From: Ananas comosus
Taxonomy: Eukaryota; Streptophyta; Magnoliopsida; Poales; Bromeliaceae
Length of the DNA stretch: 64,000 nt
Assembly (NCBI RefSeq): GCF_001540865.1
Contig: NC_033636.1
Span: forward strand, 5,445,156-5,509,155
Direction: 5' to 3'
Shown: piece by piece, positions 1 through 11,944 of the stretch
How the letters are laid out: every line of letters begins with the position of its first letter
How positions within the stretch are numbered: the stretch's first letter is position 1
Translations under genes and position numbers: made by a program
The notes under the pieces: model-generated
The model's input: only the letters and a program-made list of their open reading frames with translations
Told to the model about the DNA's origin: nothing
Databases searched by the model: none

Positions 1-244
1 TGCCTATTCTCATCACTCGGTTTCATGTTGTATGCATCCGACATGAACACCCTCTGTCGAGAATAAACTGAACCTTGAATCCACCTCTAACATCCGTCTT
101 AGAGGTTTACTAACTTGACCTAATCGATCAATCTTTCGCCACAACGCATAGGTTCACGTCACTCACGCACATATGGCCTTATGGTTTACCAACCTAGGGT
201 CTCCTAGGTCAATCCTAGACTCTCTCTTTATTTGCTCTTAACTT
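1..244 (-). mobile_element. Leader of an antisense LTR retrotransposon, continues off the left edge
   Basis: This stretch lies immediately past the primer-binding site of the antisense LTR that starts at 264, so on the minus strand it is the untranslated leader of that element. No convincing reading frame is present. The gag and pol of the element, if they survive, lie left of the window. The assignment rests on position only. Confidence 0.6.
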
Positions 245-256
245 GCTCTGATACCA
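245..256 (-). promoter_or_regulatory. Primer-binding site (initiator Met tRNA type)
   Basis: The minus strand reads TGGTATCAGAGC, the usual plant iMet-tRNA primer site, seven bases beyond the terminal CA of the LTR that starts at 264. It shows that this LTR is a 5' LTR of a minus-strand element rather than a solo LTR. Confidence 0.85.
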
Positions 257-889
257 TTTTATCTGTCACGCCCCGTGACCCGCCAATTTGGTCAGATCCG
301 CGCACGTCGATCAGACGCCGAACGGATAGCACCTTCCCTGTCTGCCCAAGGCTCAACAATAGCAATCATGTACAAGAGTCTGCCCAGGAAAAACTCTAAC
401 AACATACATGATCAATGCAAAGCGCCACAAGTGCTATATAATTAAGAGCAAGAATCACAAGTAACATACAAGTGAAATAAAGAGAGATACATCTAGCTAT
501 TACATCCGCAAGGCATTCAACATTTAGTCCTTGATTACATTTACATCTCCAACATGAATATACATGGTGATCTCCAAAATACATAAGCAACTCCCAAAAT
601 ACATACATCACTAGCAACCTCACCATCAAAGTACATAAGTCACTCGAACCGTAACACATAACCTCTCAAAATGGTACCCGACTCTAATGCACATAGGAGG
701 TAACTAGCTAGCTAGGGCACTATGCCCTTATCACGGTCCTCTGCCGGTACACTCTCGCTAGGCCCTGCAACAAAGTGGGGTGAGAACTATATAAATATAG
801 TTCCCAGTGGGTTCGGCCACCGACACAGCCGATCTTCCCACTAGGTCCAAGCAGGCACAAGCAGATAGATAGATAGATAGATATGAGAT

Positions 890-1370
890 TGAAGTGCAAC
901 ATAGTAAAGTAATCTGCAACATTCTACTATGCCTTCAGTAACCAATGGAATGAGCTACAACATAGTATAAGATCTATGCTTCAATAATCCAATGTATGAG
1001 CAATTACATAGTATGCAATCTACACATGCTACTATGCCTCAAATGTCAAATGGATGAGCTACTACATAGTAATGTATCCTGCAACATGCTACTATGCCTC
1101 AAATATCCAAATACCATATCCAAGTGAAATGTATGAGCTACTACATAGTAATGTATCCTGCAACATGCTACTATGCCTTAAATATCCAAATACCATATCC
1201 AAATGAAATGCATGAGCTACTACATAGTATACATTCTACACATGATACTATGCCTCAATAATCAAATGTATGAACGAGCTACTACATAGTGTGTCGTGCA
1301 ACTATGCCTTGATAATCAGAATGAACGAGCCACTACATAGTGCGTCGTGCAACTATGCCTCGATAGTATC
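890..1370. repeat. Degenerate tandem repeat inside LTR family E
   Basis: About eight copies of a unit containing GAGCTACTACATAGT followed by CTACTATGCCT. Spacing varies from about 49 to 80 bases, and the ACATAGT core occurs near 898, 959, 1014, 1062, 1140, 1220, 1284 and 1333. The two middle copies are nearly identical over about 78 bases, which suggests local duplication. Confidence 0.8.
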
Positions 1371-1928
1371 CAATCTCATGGCTAACCCGAAGGTTGCTAC
1401 CCGGACTCATATCTCAAATCTCGCTAGTGGGGAGACTCTGTACTACACCCACCCGAGACCCGTCTGCGGGACAACTACGTCTGTCCCAACGCGACTACTA
1501 CTCCGAAACTCACAACATGGGTGGAGCGACCACGCCAAGGTTACACAGACTATGTGAGTATGATCCAATCCCCACACTGGAGGATACCCTATCTACTAGG
1601 GCCACATTGCCTCAACTGCACTAATGCCAAATGCATAATGTCCACAACATGACAATCGAAAAAAATCTACTACTCCTATGTTCAAATGCCATAGTGTTCC
1701 ACTACACTAGATTTGATGCCACTCATTTAGGTCATGATGTTATATGTGTCTCAATGCACTAAATCAACATGCCACTCTGTAGCATACTGGACCTTTGCAA
1801 ATTGCGAGGTTCGAGTATTTGATATGTATTCTGAACTTTTCCACACTTGGTGGAAGGTCGTAGATGGTATTCCGGCCTAAAAGTTCGATCGCTAGAGTTT
1901 TGGTAAGTCCTGAGAGTTTTCACTCTCG

Positions 1929-2150
1929 GGGACCGGTCCCTGATATGAGAAACCGGTCCCCTCAGAACAGTGCTGTGGTAGGACTTGAGGCAACCGGTCC
2001 CTGGCTGGGAGAGACCGGTTCCCGAACGCGTGTTTTGCGAGAAGCGTTCGAGAGACCGGTCCCTTGCGGGGAGAGATCGGTTCCCGAACGTTGGTTTTGC
2101 GGGGCAGGCTGAGGGACCGGTCCCAGGTGTCGGGGAGACCGGTCCCTCAG
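1929..2150. promoter_or_regulatory. ACCGGT palindrome array in U3 of the Tekay-1 5' LTR
   Basis: Seven ACCGGT cores and one decayed ATCGGT lie in about 220 bases, usually as GAGACCGGTCCC or GGGACCGGTCCC, a near-perfect palindrome. The array ends about 80 bases upstream of a TATA-like site. The copy in the 3' LTR is at 12097-12297. A promoter-proximal enhancer role is inferred from this position. Confidence 0.75.
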
Positions 2151-4156
2151 CATGAAAACTGCCCAGACCAGGCAGTGCACAGGTTGCATTTTAGAGGGAC
2201 CTAGGTGGATTTTGTTACATTTGAAGGCTTATAGAGCCTTTTCTCTCCCTCTAACCCTCATTTTCACCCTCCTTACACTTCTAGAGAGAGAAGAAGAAGG
2301 AGAAGAAGAAGGAGAAGTTGGAGAGCTAGCTTGAGGGAGCCTTGGAGCATCTTCCTCTTTCCTATTTCTCACTTTTGGAGGCTTAGAGCTTGGACTTGGA
2401 GCTTTGTGGTGGATTAATCTTCAATCCTAAAACATTTTGAGCTTGGTTTGGATCTCCTCTTGAGGTTAGTTGCTTATTTCTCCCCTTTAGACCTATTTTT
2501 GGTAGATTTTGGGAGATGAAACTCTAGATTTGGATTTTAGGGTTTATTTTCGGGATTTTTGATTTGAGGGCTTGGAGACCTAATTGATGGGTTTAGAACC
2601 TTCCTCTAGGTTGGGTTGGAAGGGTTCTTGCCCTCTTTGGAAGCTTGGGCAGGGATTTCATCACACGAGGTGAGTTATGCCCTTTATGCTTAGATGGTTT
2701 AAGATTGAGCTTTTTGATGTTCGTTTCGATTGTGTAACTCTTGTTCCTACATCTTTAGGGTGCTAGGAGACTAGTGGACACCTCCGTTCGGCGAAACGAA
2801 GAGTTTCGATTTTCGGTGGGTTTGGCTACATGAAAACGGGGCGAAATAGCCCCCATGTTTTCTATACTTGTTGTAATGTCATTTTAAATGCAACTCTATG
2901 CTTAATGGAAATTATGTGAATTTTAGAACACTTAAAATGCATGTGTTATGTATAAGAAAATTTGCACTCTATATAGTAGAGCATTCTGGGTATTGTTACA
3001 TGCATTTGGGTAGTGTTCGCATTAGTCGTTTGGAAACATGCTTCATATGTTTAAAGTGGCTCAATTATCATTTGTGAACACTTGGGTTAAGCTTGGACTT
3101 GTAAATGAAAGTGTTATAAAGGGGCACTTAGACTAGCACACTATGAGACTATTATTTTGAGACTTAGAGATAGGCCATGGACATCTACTACTTTTCATGT
3201 TTAAGACATGATGACATAGAGATAGGCCTATGAGAAAGTTGTGACATATTCCATGTTGTTAGACATGAGGACTTAGTACTTGAGACGGATCTTTCGTTAC
3301 TTGCCATTGTGCTCATTCGCACATGCTTGTGAGGGTCGCTCCCTACAGCCGGCACCCGGAGATGGCCATCGCGATACATATTCCCGTGCGGGATTGGACG
3401 CTGAAGGGATTGCCGGGGGAAAGGCTCATTCCTACAGTGGGGATGTTGACTACCACTGGGCCATTAGCTCGCACCGCCAGACATCCTACGGTGGTTCTCA
3501 GGGCCAGACAGCCTCGGCGGTCTCTCCCAGATTTGATTTGAGCATTCATCACGCCATGTGACATTGATTAGATATAAACAATAACATCTTTACTATTTGA
3601 CTTATGGACATCATACACGCGATGCTTGTACATTCATGACGAGAATAGCTTTTCTTAGTTATACTAAATCATGCTAAGTAGAGATATCATGTGGTAGCAA
3701 ATATTCAATGTTATTTACTTGCGTGACCTATCGTTTTGTTTATTTTGCTTACTGACACCTTTTTTAGTTTGGGCCTAGTGGTGCATTCACTGAAGCCAGT
3801 AATTGCCCACTGGGAATATTTATTTTAATATCTCACGCCCCCCTGTTTTATGGTTTTATTTCAAGCCTTCGCACGCGGCGGAGTCACGGGATCGCGGCAA
3901 GGGAGTCGCGTAGCTAGTTAGCGGGGAGCTACTTTTGAGCTAGTGGTTTACTCTTTCTTATTGTATTAGGAAGAGAGATTTTGAGTATCATGTATAGAGA
4001 GACCACCTATATACTCTTTAGTTTAGTTTTTGTATTTAGGATTTCCTTTGTACTACTTTATGGCTTTATTAGTGATTTCAGTTTTATACTTACCCCCTGT
4101 GTAGAACTTAGTTAATTACTTTGCTCTGATATCGTTAGATTCCTTTGTTCTACTGC

Positions 4157-6655
4157 TGTAATACACTGGATCTTAGCAAATTGCAAGATTCGATGTGTTT
4201 GATCTGTGTGTGGAGCTTTTCCACATTTTTGGAGGGTCGTTGTTAGTTGTCCGACCGTGGCACGCACCCGAGGGTGTTGGTTTGAGACGTGGCACCAAAA
4301 TCCTAAATGGAATTTTTGGTCAGCCTCGATAGCCTGCAGCAGGGCTTGACCGGAACAAGACCTGGTCTTGTCCGGTACAAGGAGTGATGGTTGTACCGGT
4401 ACAGCCATCGGGCTTGTACCGGTACAGAGACGCAGACCGCGCGACCCGAGCCTCGGGTTTGCATTTTCGCAGGGCTTGTACCGGTACAAGAGCCCGTGTA
4501 CCGGTACAAGGAGGCAGATTTCGTGCAGTTTGAACTGCAGGGGGTTTTTCGCGATTGTAGCTTATCTATTAGTAACCCCACGCCCCTTAGGGCTTCCCTG
4601 AGCTTCACAGCAGCAGGAGAAGAGGTAGGGGAGTTCTCCACACCCTCCCTCTCTATTTCTTTGATCTTGGTTGGTTTAATTTTTGATTTAAGCCTCTCTT
4701 TTCCCTCTTTTTGCTTCTTGGTGTTCTCCCTCCATAGAAGGAGCTTGAAGCTTGGTTTTGGAGCTTGTTTGAGGGGAGATTTTCAGATTTTGGGGACTTG
4801 AACACTTGTTGGAGGCTTCCAAAGAGTTTAGAAGCTTAATCTTTTTCTTTGATCCTTAATTTATTGGATTTCTTGAGATGAAACCCTAGATTGTGATATT
4901 AGGGCTTATTTTGGGTATTTTGAATCTAGGGCTTTTGAAGCTAGATTGAGTGGATTAGAGGCTTCCATTAGGTTGGATTGGATGAACCCTAGCTCTCTTT
5001 TGGAGCTTTAGAGGAGATTTTTGCACTAGAGGTGAGTTTTTCTCGCCTATGCTTGAGTAGCTTAATGATTGAGCTAGGTATTGTTCGTTTTACCCGTATG
5101 ACACATGTTTCTATACCTCTAGTGTACTAGGAGATTAGAGGACACCCTCGTTGGAGCGAACGAGGAGTTTCGTCGTCATCGGTGGGTTTGGCTTCGTGAA
5201 AATGGAGCGAAATGGCCCCTATGCTCTTTACACTTGTCGTAAAATATTTTTAAGTTCATTTCTATGTTACATGGAATTTATATGAATTATAGAACACTTA
5301 AAATGCATGCCTTGTGTATTATGAAAATTTCACTATATAGTAGAGCTATATGAGTAGAATGCATGCATACGGGAAAAATGTTTATTTTTGCAAGTGAAAA
5401 ATACATCTCTTATGAGGATGATGACTTGGAATATGTACTTTGGAACATAGTTGCCATGCTTGGAACTTGTTGAACAAAAGTGTCATTAAGCGGCACTTGG
5501 AACTAGCAAACTGTTAAACTGCAACATAGAGACATATTGATAGGCCACTATGTATTTGCTATATTCCATGTTAGAGACATGATGACATAGAGATAGGCCA
5601 TTGAGATACTTGATATATTCCATGTTGTTAGACATGAGGACTTGGTACTTGAGACGGATCATTGCTTGCTTGCCATTTGTGCTCATTCGCACATGCTTGT
5701 GAGGGTCGCTCCCTACAAGCCGGCACTCCGGAGATAGCCATCGCGACATATGCTCGCCCGTGCGGGATTGGGCGCCGAAGTGGATTGCCGTGGGGGAGGC
5801 TCATCCCTAGAGTGGGGATGTTGACTACCACGGGGCCATTAGGCACGGCGCAGGCCAGACAGCCTTCGGGTGGGTCTTATATGATTGGGACTTGGTGACA
5901 GAACATGCTATGTGAACTTTATAACTGTTAAAGTGGACTTGGACTAGAATAGTAAACAATGACATCTTTACTATTACATTGTGGACTTTGGGTAGTTGCA
6001 TAATCATGCTTTATATGTTGGGTGTTCATGTGCATATAGCTAGTAGTTGCTTCCTTACTTATGTAAATTATGCTAAGTAGAGGTATCATGATTATTGGGT
6101 ACTCGTTTATTTATTTACTTACAGTGCATTTATCGCTTTTGTTATAATGTACACTGACCCTTTTTCTATAGTTTCGGGCCTAGTGGTGCATTTCACTGAA
6201 GTCAGTAATTGCCCACTGGGAACTATTTTTAATAGTTCTCACGCCCCTGTTTCTATGTTTCCTTTTCAGAGCCTTCGGCACCGGCGGAGGCACGGGATCG
6301 CGGCAAGGGTGTCGCGTAGCTAGCTCGCGGAGAGTTCTTTTGCGCTAGGTGGTTACTCCTCCATTTTTATATTTTGTGAGAGGGGGAGAGGTTTTGTACC
6401 ATGTATAGAGAGACCACCTTGTACTCCTTTTAGCACTTGTTATGGGATCCCTATTGTTCTTACTTTATGTTTTTACTTAGTGGACTTTCAGCTTTATGTC
6501 CTTTCCTTGTTATAGAACTAGTTATACAATGCTCTGATATCTCTAGATCTCTTGTATTATTGTTTGAAATTTTTGTAGACGCCTTATATGTTTTAGACGT
6601 ATGGCGGGTCTGGACACGCGCCGGGTAGGCTTTCGCTGAGCCCCGGGGCGTGACA
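4157..6655 (+). mobile_element. Solo Ty3/gypsy LTR nested in the Tekay-1 5' LTR
   Basis: Starts TGTAATACACTGG and ends GGGGCGTGACA. It is flanked by ACTGC at 4152-4156 and 6656-6660, a perfect 5-bp duplication, and the uninterrupted site can be read in the 3' LTR near 14330. At 2,499 bases with no internal region it is a solo LTR, the product of recombination between the two LTRs of an element. It belongs to a relative of the Tekay-1 family: it shares the hairpin block (6218-6240) and the 3' end, but its palindromes are of the TGTACCGGTACA type. Confidence 0.95.
4370..4512. promoter_or_regulatory. TACCGGTA palindrome array in the solo LTR
   Basis: Four exact GTACCGGTACA copies (near 4395, 4417, 4477 and 4498) plus degenerate TCCGGTACA copies upstream. 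This is the second variant of the ACCGGT palindrome, in the same relative LTR position as the GACCGGTC array of Tekay-1. Confidence 0.75.
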
Positions 6656-6761
6656 ACTGCTTTATTTATCGTTTTGTTTTAGACGCCTTGTATGTTTTAG
6701 ACATATGGCGGGTCTGAGTACGCGCCGGGCGGGCTTCCGCTGTGTCCCGAGGCGTGACAGA

Positions 6762-6775
6762 TTAGTATCAGAGCC
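6762..6775 (+). promoter_or_regulatory. Degenerate primer-binding site of Tekay-1
   Basis: TTAGTATCAGAGCC follows the 5' LTR after two bases. It matches the plant iMet-tRNA primer site TGGTATCAGAGCC except in its first bases, where GG is now TA or AG. The leader from here to about 7130 shows no gene. Confidence 0.85.
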
Positions 6776-7141
6776 TAGGGTTGAGTCTTAGTGGACCTAG
6801 CAAACCTTAGGCCGGTTGGACTATAGGAAATAGGCTCGTGAGGGATGAGGTCTATTTGACTTGTAAGCGAAAGTATCGTGATTGGGTATCTTGACAACTT
6901 TAGAAAGTGGAGTTAAATTGAAGTGTATAGCTCCTAACTTCGCGGAGGGTTACGTTGGCGGCCGACAACGTAACATCGGGAGTTAGTAGTGAAGTACATT
7001 TCATTACTTTCGCATGATTTGGGGCATTACCTTCTTGAGTGGGGATTCGATGTCGTGAGTTTACTAACTTACGCTTTTATGATATTGTAGTGTGATACCA
7101 ATTACACGCTCCTAATTTGCCGGAGCGGATAACGCGGCAAA

Positions 7142-8921
7142 TCTGGAGGAGGTCGAGACCTCCGCTACCTCCGAATCCGGCGAGGTTCGAGAGTTGAGGG
7201 GCCAGCTTGCGGCCCTCACTGATATGGTGGCACAGCAGACTGAGGCGGCGCGCCGATAGGAGGCGCGGATGAAGCGCCTGGAGGATCTTCTGTTACAGCA
7301 GGCGGCGGCTTCCAGGGAGACTCAGGCCCCTACACCGCCAGCACCAGTCGTGAACGTCGCGCCGAGAGCGCCATCCCCTCGCCCAGTTCTTCACGTGCAG
7401 CGCTCGCGGTCGCGCCTTAGGAGGAGGCTATTGCGACACCACCTGAGGCCTCCGGTTGGAGCAGCTTTTCCTACCTTGGTCGAGGGAGCGGAAAGGGACA
7501 GACTGATGGAACGCCTCAACGAGTTCAAGAGGTGCAGTCCTCGGATCTTCGATGGCGAGAAGGTCGACCACTGGATCGTGGAGAAGTGGTTGATGCATAT
7601 GGAGAAGCTCTTCCGCGACACCTTCGTGGAGGAGAGAGATCGAGTTTGGCTCACCACACACCATTTGGACGGCGAGGCCTACCGCTGGTGGGTGGATCTC
7701 CAGGAGAACCCCAGCACTGATTTGGCGGCTATTACGTGGAAGAGGTTCAAGGAGCTTCTTTTGACACACTACTTCCCGACCAGCGTCAAGAGGAAGATGG
7801 AGCAGGATCTGCGCAACTTGCGCCAAGGTGATCGGACTGTGGCCGAGTACGAGCGGGAGTTTTCTCGGCTTCTTCACTGCGTGCCTTTCATCGTGCGAGA
7901 CGACGAGGACAAGGCCCGCATCTTCGAGCCAGGGTTGCGACCGTCGATCTTTCGGTTTGTGCAATCCTCTAATCTCCAAACCTATCGGGAGGTGGTGGAT
8001 CGCGCGCTCATAGTGGAGAGCGGCGCAGCAGAGGTCCAGGAGCGGCAAGAGGCGATGGACAAAGGTAAGGCCAAGAGGCCTGCGGCAAAGGGTGCGAGCC
8101 AGACGCACTCTAGGAGGCCGCCGAAGCATCCTAGGAGCCAGCAGCGTGGACGCGGCTCAGCAGCGCAGCGAGGAGGTTCTGACCGTCGCCGGCCTTACCC
8201 GTGTGTGATCTGCGGTGGTCCTCATTTCCCACCGCAGTGTCCACAGCGGGTGGGCAGGTGCTTCCAGTGTGGCCAGGAGGGCGACGTTCGGACTGAGTGC
8301 CCGAGAGGTCCTTCACTAGCACCGTCGACTACATCGGCACCGGCTCTACCAGCCGTCAGCCATGGGACTCCGTCGACACAGTACCAGCTTGAGCGGCCAC
8401 CCGTCGAGCGCCAGAGCGAGGGATTTCGACAGGCCCCGAGTGGGCATTTGTATGCCGCTCAGACCGAGCAGGCGGCAGCAGCCAAGAATGTGATTGCAGG
8501 TATCATTTTACTTCATGGCATTAGAGTTCGTGCTTTATTTGATACCGGTGCATCGCATTCATTTATAGATCGGTTGTTTGCCGAGTTGCATGGCATCCCT
8601 ATATTTTCTTTGTTGCATCCGGGACGTGTAGTTGTCCCCGACCACTCTTTGGATATTAGAGAGTATTGTCCCAGTTGCTCTATTTGGGTAGGAGATTGGA
8701 TCATGCCCGTAGATTTGCTAGCCCTGTGCAAGCTAGGGGATTTCGATGTGGTCTTGGGTATGGATTGGCTAACCAAGTATTATGCCACGATTGATTGTAA
8801 GAATCGCACGGTTACTTTTAAAGAACCGGGGCAGACTGAGGTTGTGTTTAGTGGATGCCGGAGTTCGCTTTTTGCGATGTCGATCAGCTCGTCTCGAGCT
8901 AGGCAGCTGATCAGCCGATGA
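7142..8921 (+). pseudogene. gag and protease part of the Tekay-1 polyprotein (broken)
   Basis: Encodes the capsid-like Gag and the aspartic protease. Upstream of the ATG at 7269 the same frame continues back to about 7142 through an in-frame TAG at 7257-7259, so the ATG at 7269 is probably not the original start; no upstream ATG is evident. From the ATG: retrotransposon Gag core at residues about 80-240, including LDGEAYRWW and TWKRFKELL; a basic linker; two Cys-rich knuckles near residues 313-351; protease with DTGASHSF at 8541-8564 and VLGMDWL near 8751. In the second knuckle (CFQCGQEGDVRTEC) the zinc-binding His position is Asp. The frame ends at TGA 8919-8921 and continues directly into RT. 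It is one gag-pol frame interrupted by point mutations, not separate genes. Confidence 0.9.
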
Positions 8922-11890
8922 TGTGTAGCTTACTTGGCTAGTGTTGTATTGAGGGGCGAGGATGACACCCCTAGGATTGAGGATATCCCGGTGGTACGGG
9001 AGTTCCAGGACGTGTTTCCAGCTGAGCTACTGGGTATGCCACCCGATAGGGAGATTGAGTTTGTGGTAGATCTCGTCCCTGGGACTACCCCAATCTCGAA
9101 GGCACCCTATAGGATGGCACCGGCGGAGCTGAAGGAGCTGAGGGCACAGCTACAGGATCTGTTGGACAAGGGCTTCATTCGACCGAGCGTCTCGCCGTAG
9201 GGAGCGCCAGTTTTGTTCGTCAAGAAAAAGGACGGATCACTTCGCCTATGTGTGGATTATCATGAGCTTAATAAAGACACGATCAAGAATAAGTATCCGT
9301 TGCCGAGGATCGATGACTTGTTTGATCAGCTTCAAGGATCATGTGTGTATTCCAAGATAGACTTGCAGTCGGGATACCACCAGTTAAAGATCAAACCCGA
9401 GGATGTATCGAAGACGGCTTTTAGAACACGGTATGGACACTATGAGTTCACAGTTATGCCGTTTGAGCTTACTAATGCTCCGATAGCTTTTATGGATCTG
9501 ATGAACCGTGTTTTTAAGCCTTATCTAGACAGGTTCGTCGTGGTATTCATCGACGACATTTTGGTTTATTCCCGAAGTGATGCGGATCACGAGGAGCATT
9601 TGAGGCTAGTACTTCAATTACTTCGGGAAAAGGAGCTTTATGCCAAGCTGAGAAAGTGTGAATTTTGGCTTCGAGAAGTAGCCTTTCTTGGACATTTGAT
9701 ATCGAGATCGGGTATAGCCGTGGATCCTAAGAAGATTGAGGCTATCAAGGATTGGCCGAGACCGACGAGTGTCACGGAGATACGCAGCTTCCTTGGATTG
9801 GCCGATTACTACCGGAGATTTGTCGAGGGGTTTGCTAAGCTATCTACTCTCCTCACGAGGCTCACGCATAAAGGTGTCAAGTTCATTTGGAATGATGCGT
9901 GTGAGAGAAGCTTCCAAGAGCTGAAGCAACGACTGACGACCGCCCCGATCCTGACCCTACCTGTTGCTGGAGCAGGGTATGTGGTTTATAGTGATGCATC
10001 TCTTAATGGATTGGGCTGCGTTTCGATGCAGGATGGCAAGGTGATCGCGTGTGCTTCTCGCCAACTGAAGGAATATGAAAAGAATTACCCTACACACGAT
10101 TTGGAGTTGGCGGCCGTAGTTTTCGCATTGAAGTTATGGCGCCATTACTTATATGGCGAGCGGTGTGAAGTATACATGGATCACAAGAGCTTGAAGTATT
10201 TGTTCACTCAGAAGGAGTTGAACTTGAGACAGCGCAGATGGTTGGAGCTGCTCAAGGATTATGATTTGACTATTCTTTACCACCCGGGCAAGGCTAATGT
10301 AGTGGCGGATGCGCTAAGTAGGAAATCTACGGAAAACTTAGCGATGCATGTTGTTACTCAACTGCAGTTGATCGAGCAGATGAAGCGGTTGGAGTTGGAG
10401 TTAGTGACTCCTGATACACTTTTGAGATTAATGACCTTGGTAGTGCAACCTATGCTCTTGGATAGAATTAAAGAGAAGCAAGCTTCTGATGTGGAGTTGC
10501 AAAGGATTAAAGGTAAAATGGTTGATGGTTGTACCGGCGACTACCTTGTGGATGACCAAGGATTTACGCGTTTTCGTGGACGGACTTGTGTACCGGCGGA
10601 TTCGGAAATTAAAGAGGATATTCTTCAAGAAGCGCACCGAGCGCCCTATGCTATACATCCGGGAGGCATCAAGATGTACAAGGACTTGAAGTTGCTTTAT
10701 TGGTGGCCCGGGATGAAAAAGGACGTTTGTGAGTTTGTCGCTCGTTGTCTAACTTGCCAACAAGTAAAGGCTGAGCATCGATTATCCGCGGAAAAACATC
10801 AGAGCTTGCCTATTCCCGTGTGGAAGTGGGAAAAGATTACCATGAATTTCGTAACTGGATTGCCCCGCTGTCAGGCCGGGCATGATGTTATATGGGTGAT
10901 CGTGGATAGGTTGACGAAGTCGGCGCACTTCATACCTATTCATACTACTTGGACCGGAGAAAAGCTCACACAAGTGTACCTTGATGAGATTGTGCGACTT
11001 CACGGAGTACCTACATCGATAGTATCGGATCGAGACACTCGGTTTGTGTCTCACTTTTGGAGGAGTCTACAGGACGCCTTGGGCACCCGACTCAACTTGA
11101 GCACTGCTTTCCACCCTCAGAGTGATGGGCAGTCGGAGCGCACCATTCAGACTTTAGAGGATATGCTCCGAGCGTGTGTGATAGACTTTCAGGAATGATG
11201 GTCGCAACATCTACCTATGGCAGAGTTTGCTTATAACAACAGTTATCAAGCAAGCATTAAGATGGCGCCATTTGAAGCACTTTATGGACGGAAGTGTAGA
11301 TCACCACTTCATTTGAGTGAAGTCGGCGAGAGATTGGCATTAGGCCCTGACGTGCTCCAGGAAGCTGAGGACAAGGTTCGAATTGCTCGGGAGTGACTTT
11401 TGACGGCATAGAGTAGACAGAGGAGCTACGCCGACCGACGACGGCGAGACTTGGAGTTCTAAGTTGGAGACCATGTTTTCTTGAAGGTCTCGCCGACTAG
11501 AGGGATCAAGAGATTTGGGATTCGGGGTAAGTTAAGCTCCCGTTTCATCGGACCGTATGAGATTTTGGAACGTGTAGGTCCGGTAGCGTATCGACTTGTT
11601 CTACCACCGAACCTATCGGGCATGCACAACGTCTTTCATGTATCGGTCATTCAGAAGTACGTCTTCGATCCGACTCATGTGTTGGATGCTACACCTGTGG
11701 AGTTGCAGGACGATTTGAGTTTCGAGGAGCAACCCGTGAAGATTTTGGCTCGTGAGGTGAAAAAGCTGCGGAATCGGGATATTCCGTACGTGATGGTTCT
11801 TTGGAGCAACCACGGGGAGCGGGAGGCCACGGGGGAGCTAGAGAGGCGCTGTGGGAGCGCTATCCCCATTTTTTTCAGATGGAGCTTTGA
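8922..11890 (+). pseudogene. RT, RNase H, integrase and chromodomain-like part of Tekay-1 pol (broken)
   Basis: Continues in the same frame as gag. [13 protein letters not shown] near 9231 and the FIDD catalytic box at 9546-9557. RNase H: YSDASLNG near 9985, HDLELAAV and YMDHKSL near 10176. Integrase: zinc-binding HHCC near 10636-10760; catalytic core where the first acid is Asn (AAT 10845-10847) in place of the family Asp, then SDRDTRF and SDGQSERT keep the other two. The C-terminal segment from 11481 has GPYEILERVGPVAYRL, then a chromodomain-like VKILAREVKKLRNRDIP and VLWSNHG. Stops interrupt the frame at 9198 (TAG), 11196 (TGA), 11394 (TGA), 11409 (TAG) and 11460 (TAA). A one-base shift near 11836 moves the last 17 or so codons to another frame, ending at TGA 11888-11890. 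Most stops are explained by C-to-T or G-to-A changes. Confidence 0.92.
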
Positions 11891-11931
11891 GGTATGCTGT
11901 CGTTTTGAGTTTTGCGAGCGAAACTCCTTTT

Positions 11932-11944
11932 TAGGAGGGCTGAA
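11932..11944 (+). promoter_or_regulatory. Polypurine tract of Tekay-1
   Basis: TTAGGAGGGCTGAA lies directly before the 3' LTR start TGTAACAC. The purine run is short and broken by CT, a decayed form of the GGAGGGGAGAA-like tract usual in this clade. Confidence 0.7.

Larger units (their letters stand above)
1778..6759 (+). mobile_element. 5' LTR of Tekay-1, interrupted
   Basis: The LTR proper is 1778-4156 plus 6661-6759, about 2.48 kb, interrupted by the solo LTR at 4157-6655. The start was set by alignment with the 3' LTR start at 11945 and by the CACTC duplication. Relative to the 3' LTR it keeps an extra 20 bases near 1941-1960, between two ACCGGTCCC repeats. A TATA-like GGCTTATAGAGCC lies near 2227 after the palindrome array, followed by a GA-rich tract at about 2281-2320. 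Confidence 0.93.

Noticed and set aside
1864..2334. Open frames across the palindrome array and GA-rich tract of the Tekay-1 LTR
   Set aside because: They fall in LTR regulatory sequence, exist on both strands because of the palindromes, and do not persist in the 3' LTR.
4112..4801. Open frames of 112-136 codons in the solo LTR
   Set aside because: Both strands are open due to repeated ACCGGTAC palindromes and one frame crosses the insertion junction at 4157. Not genes.
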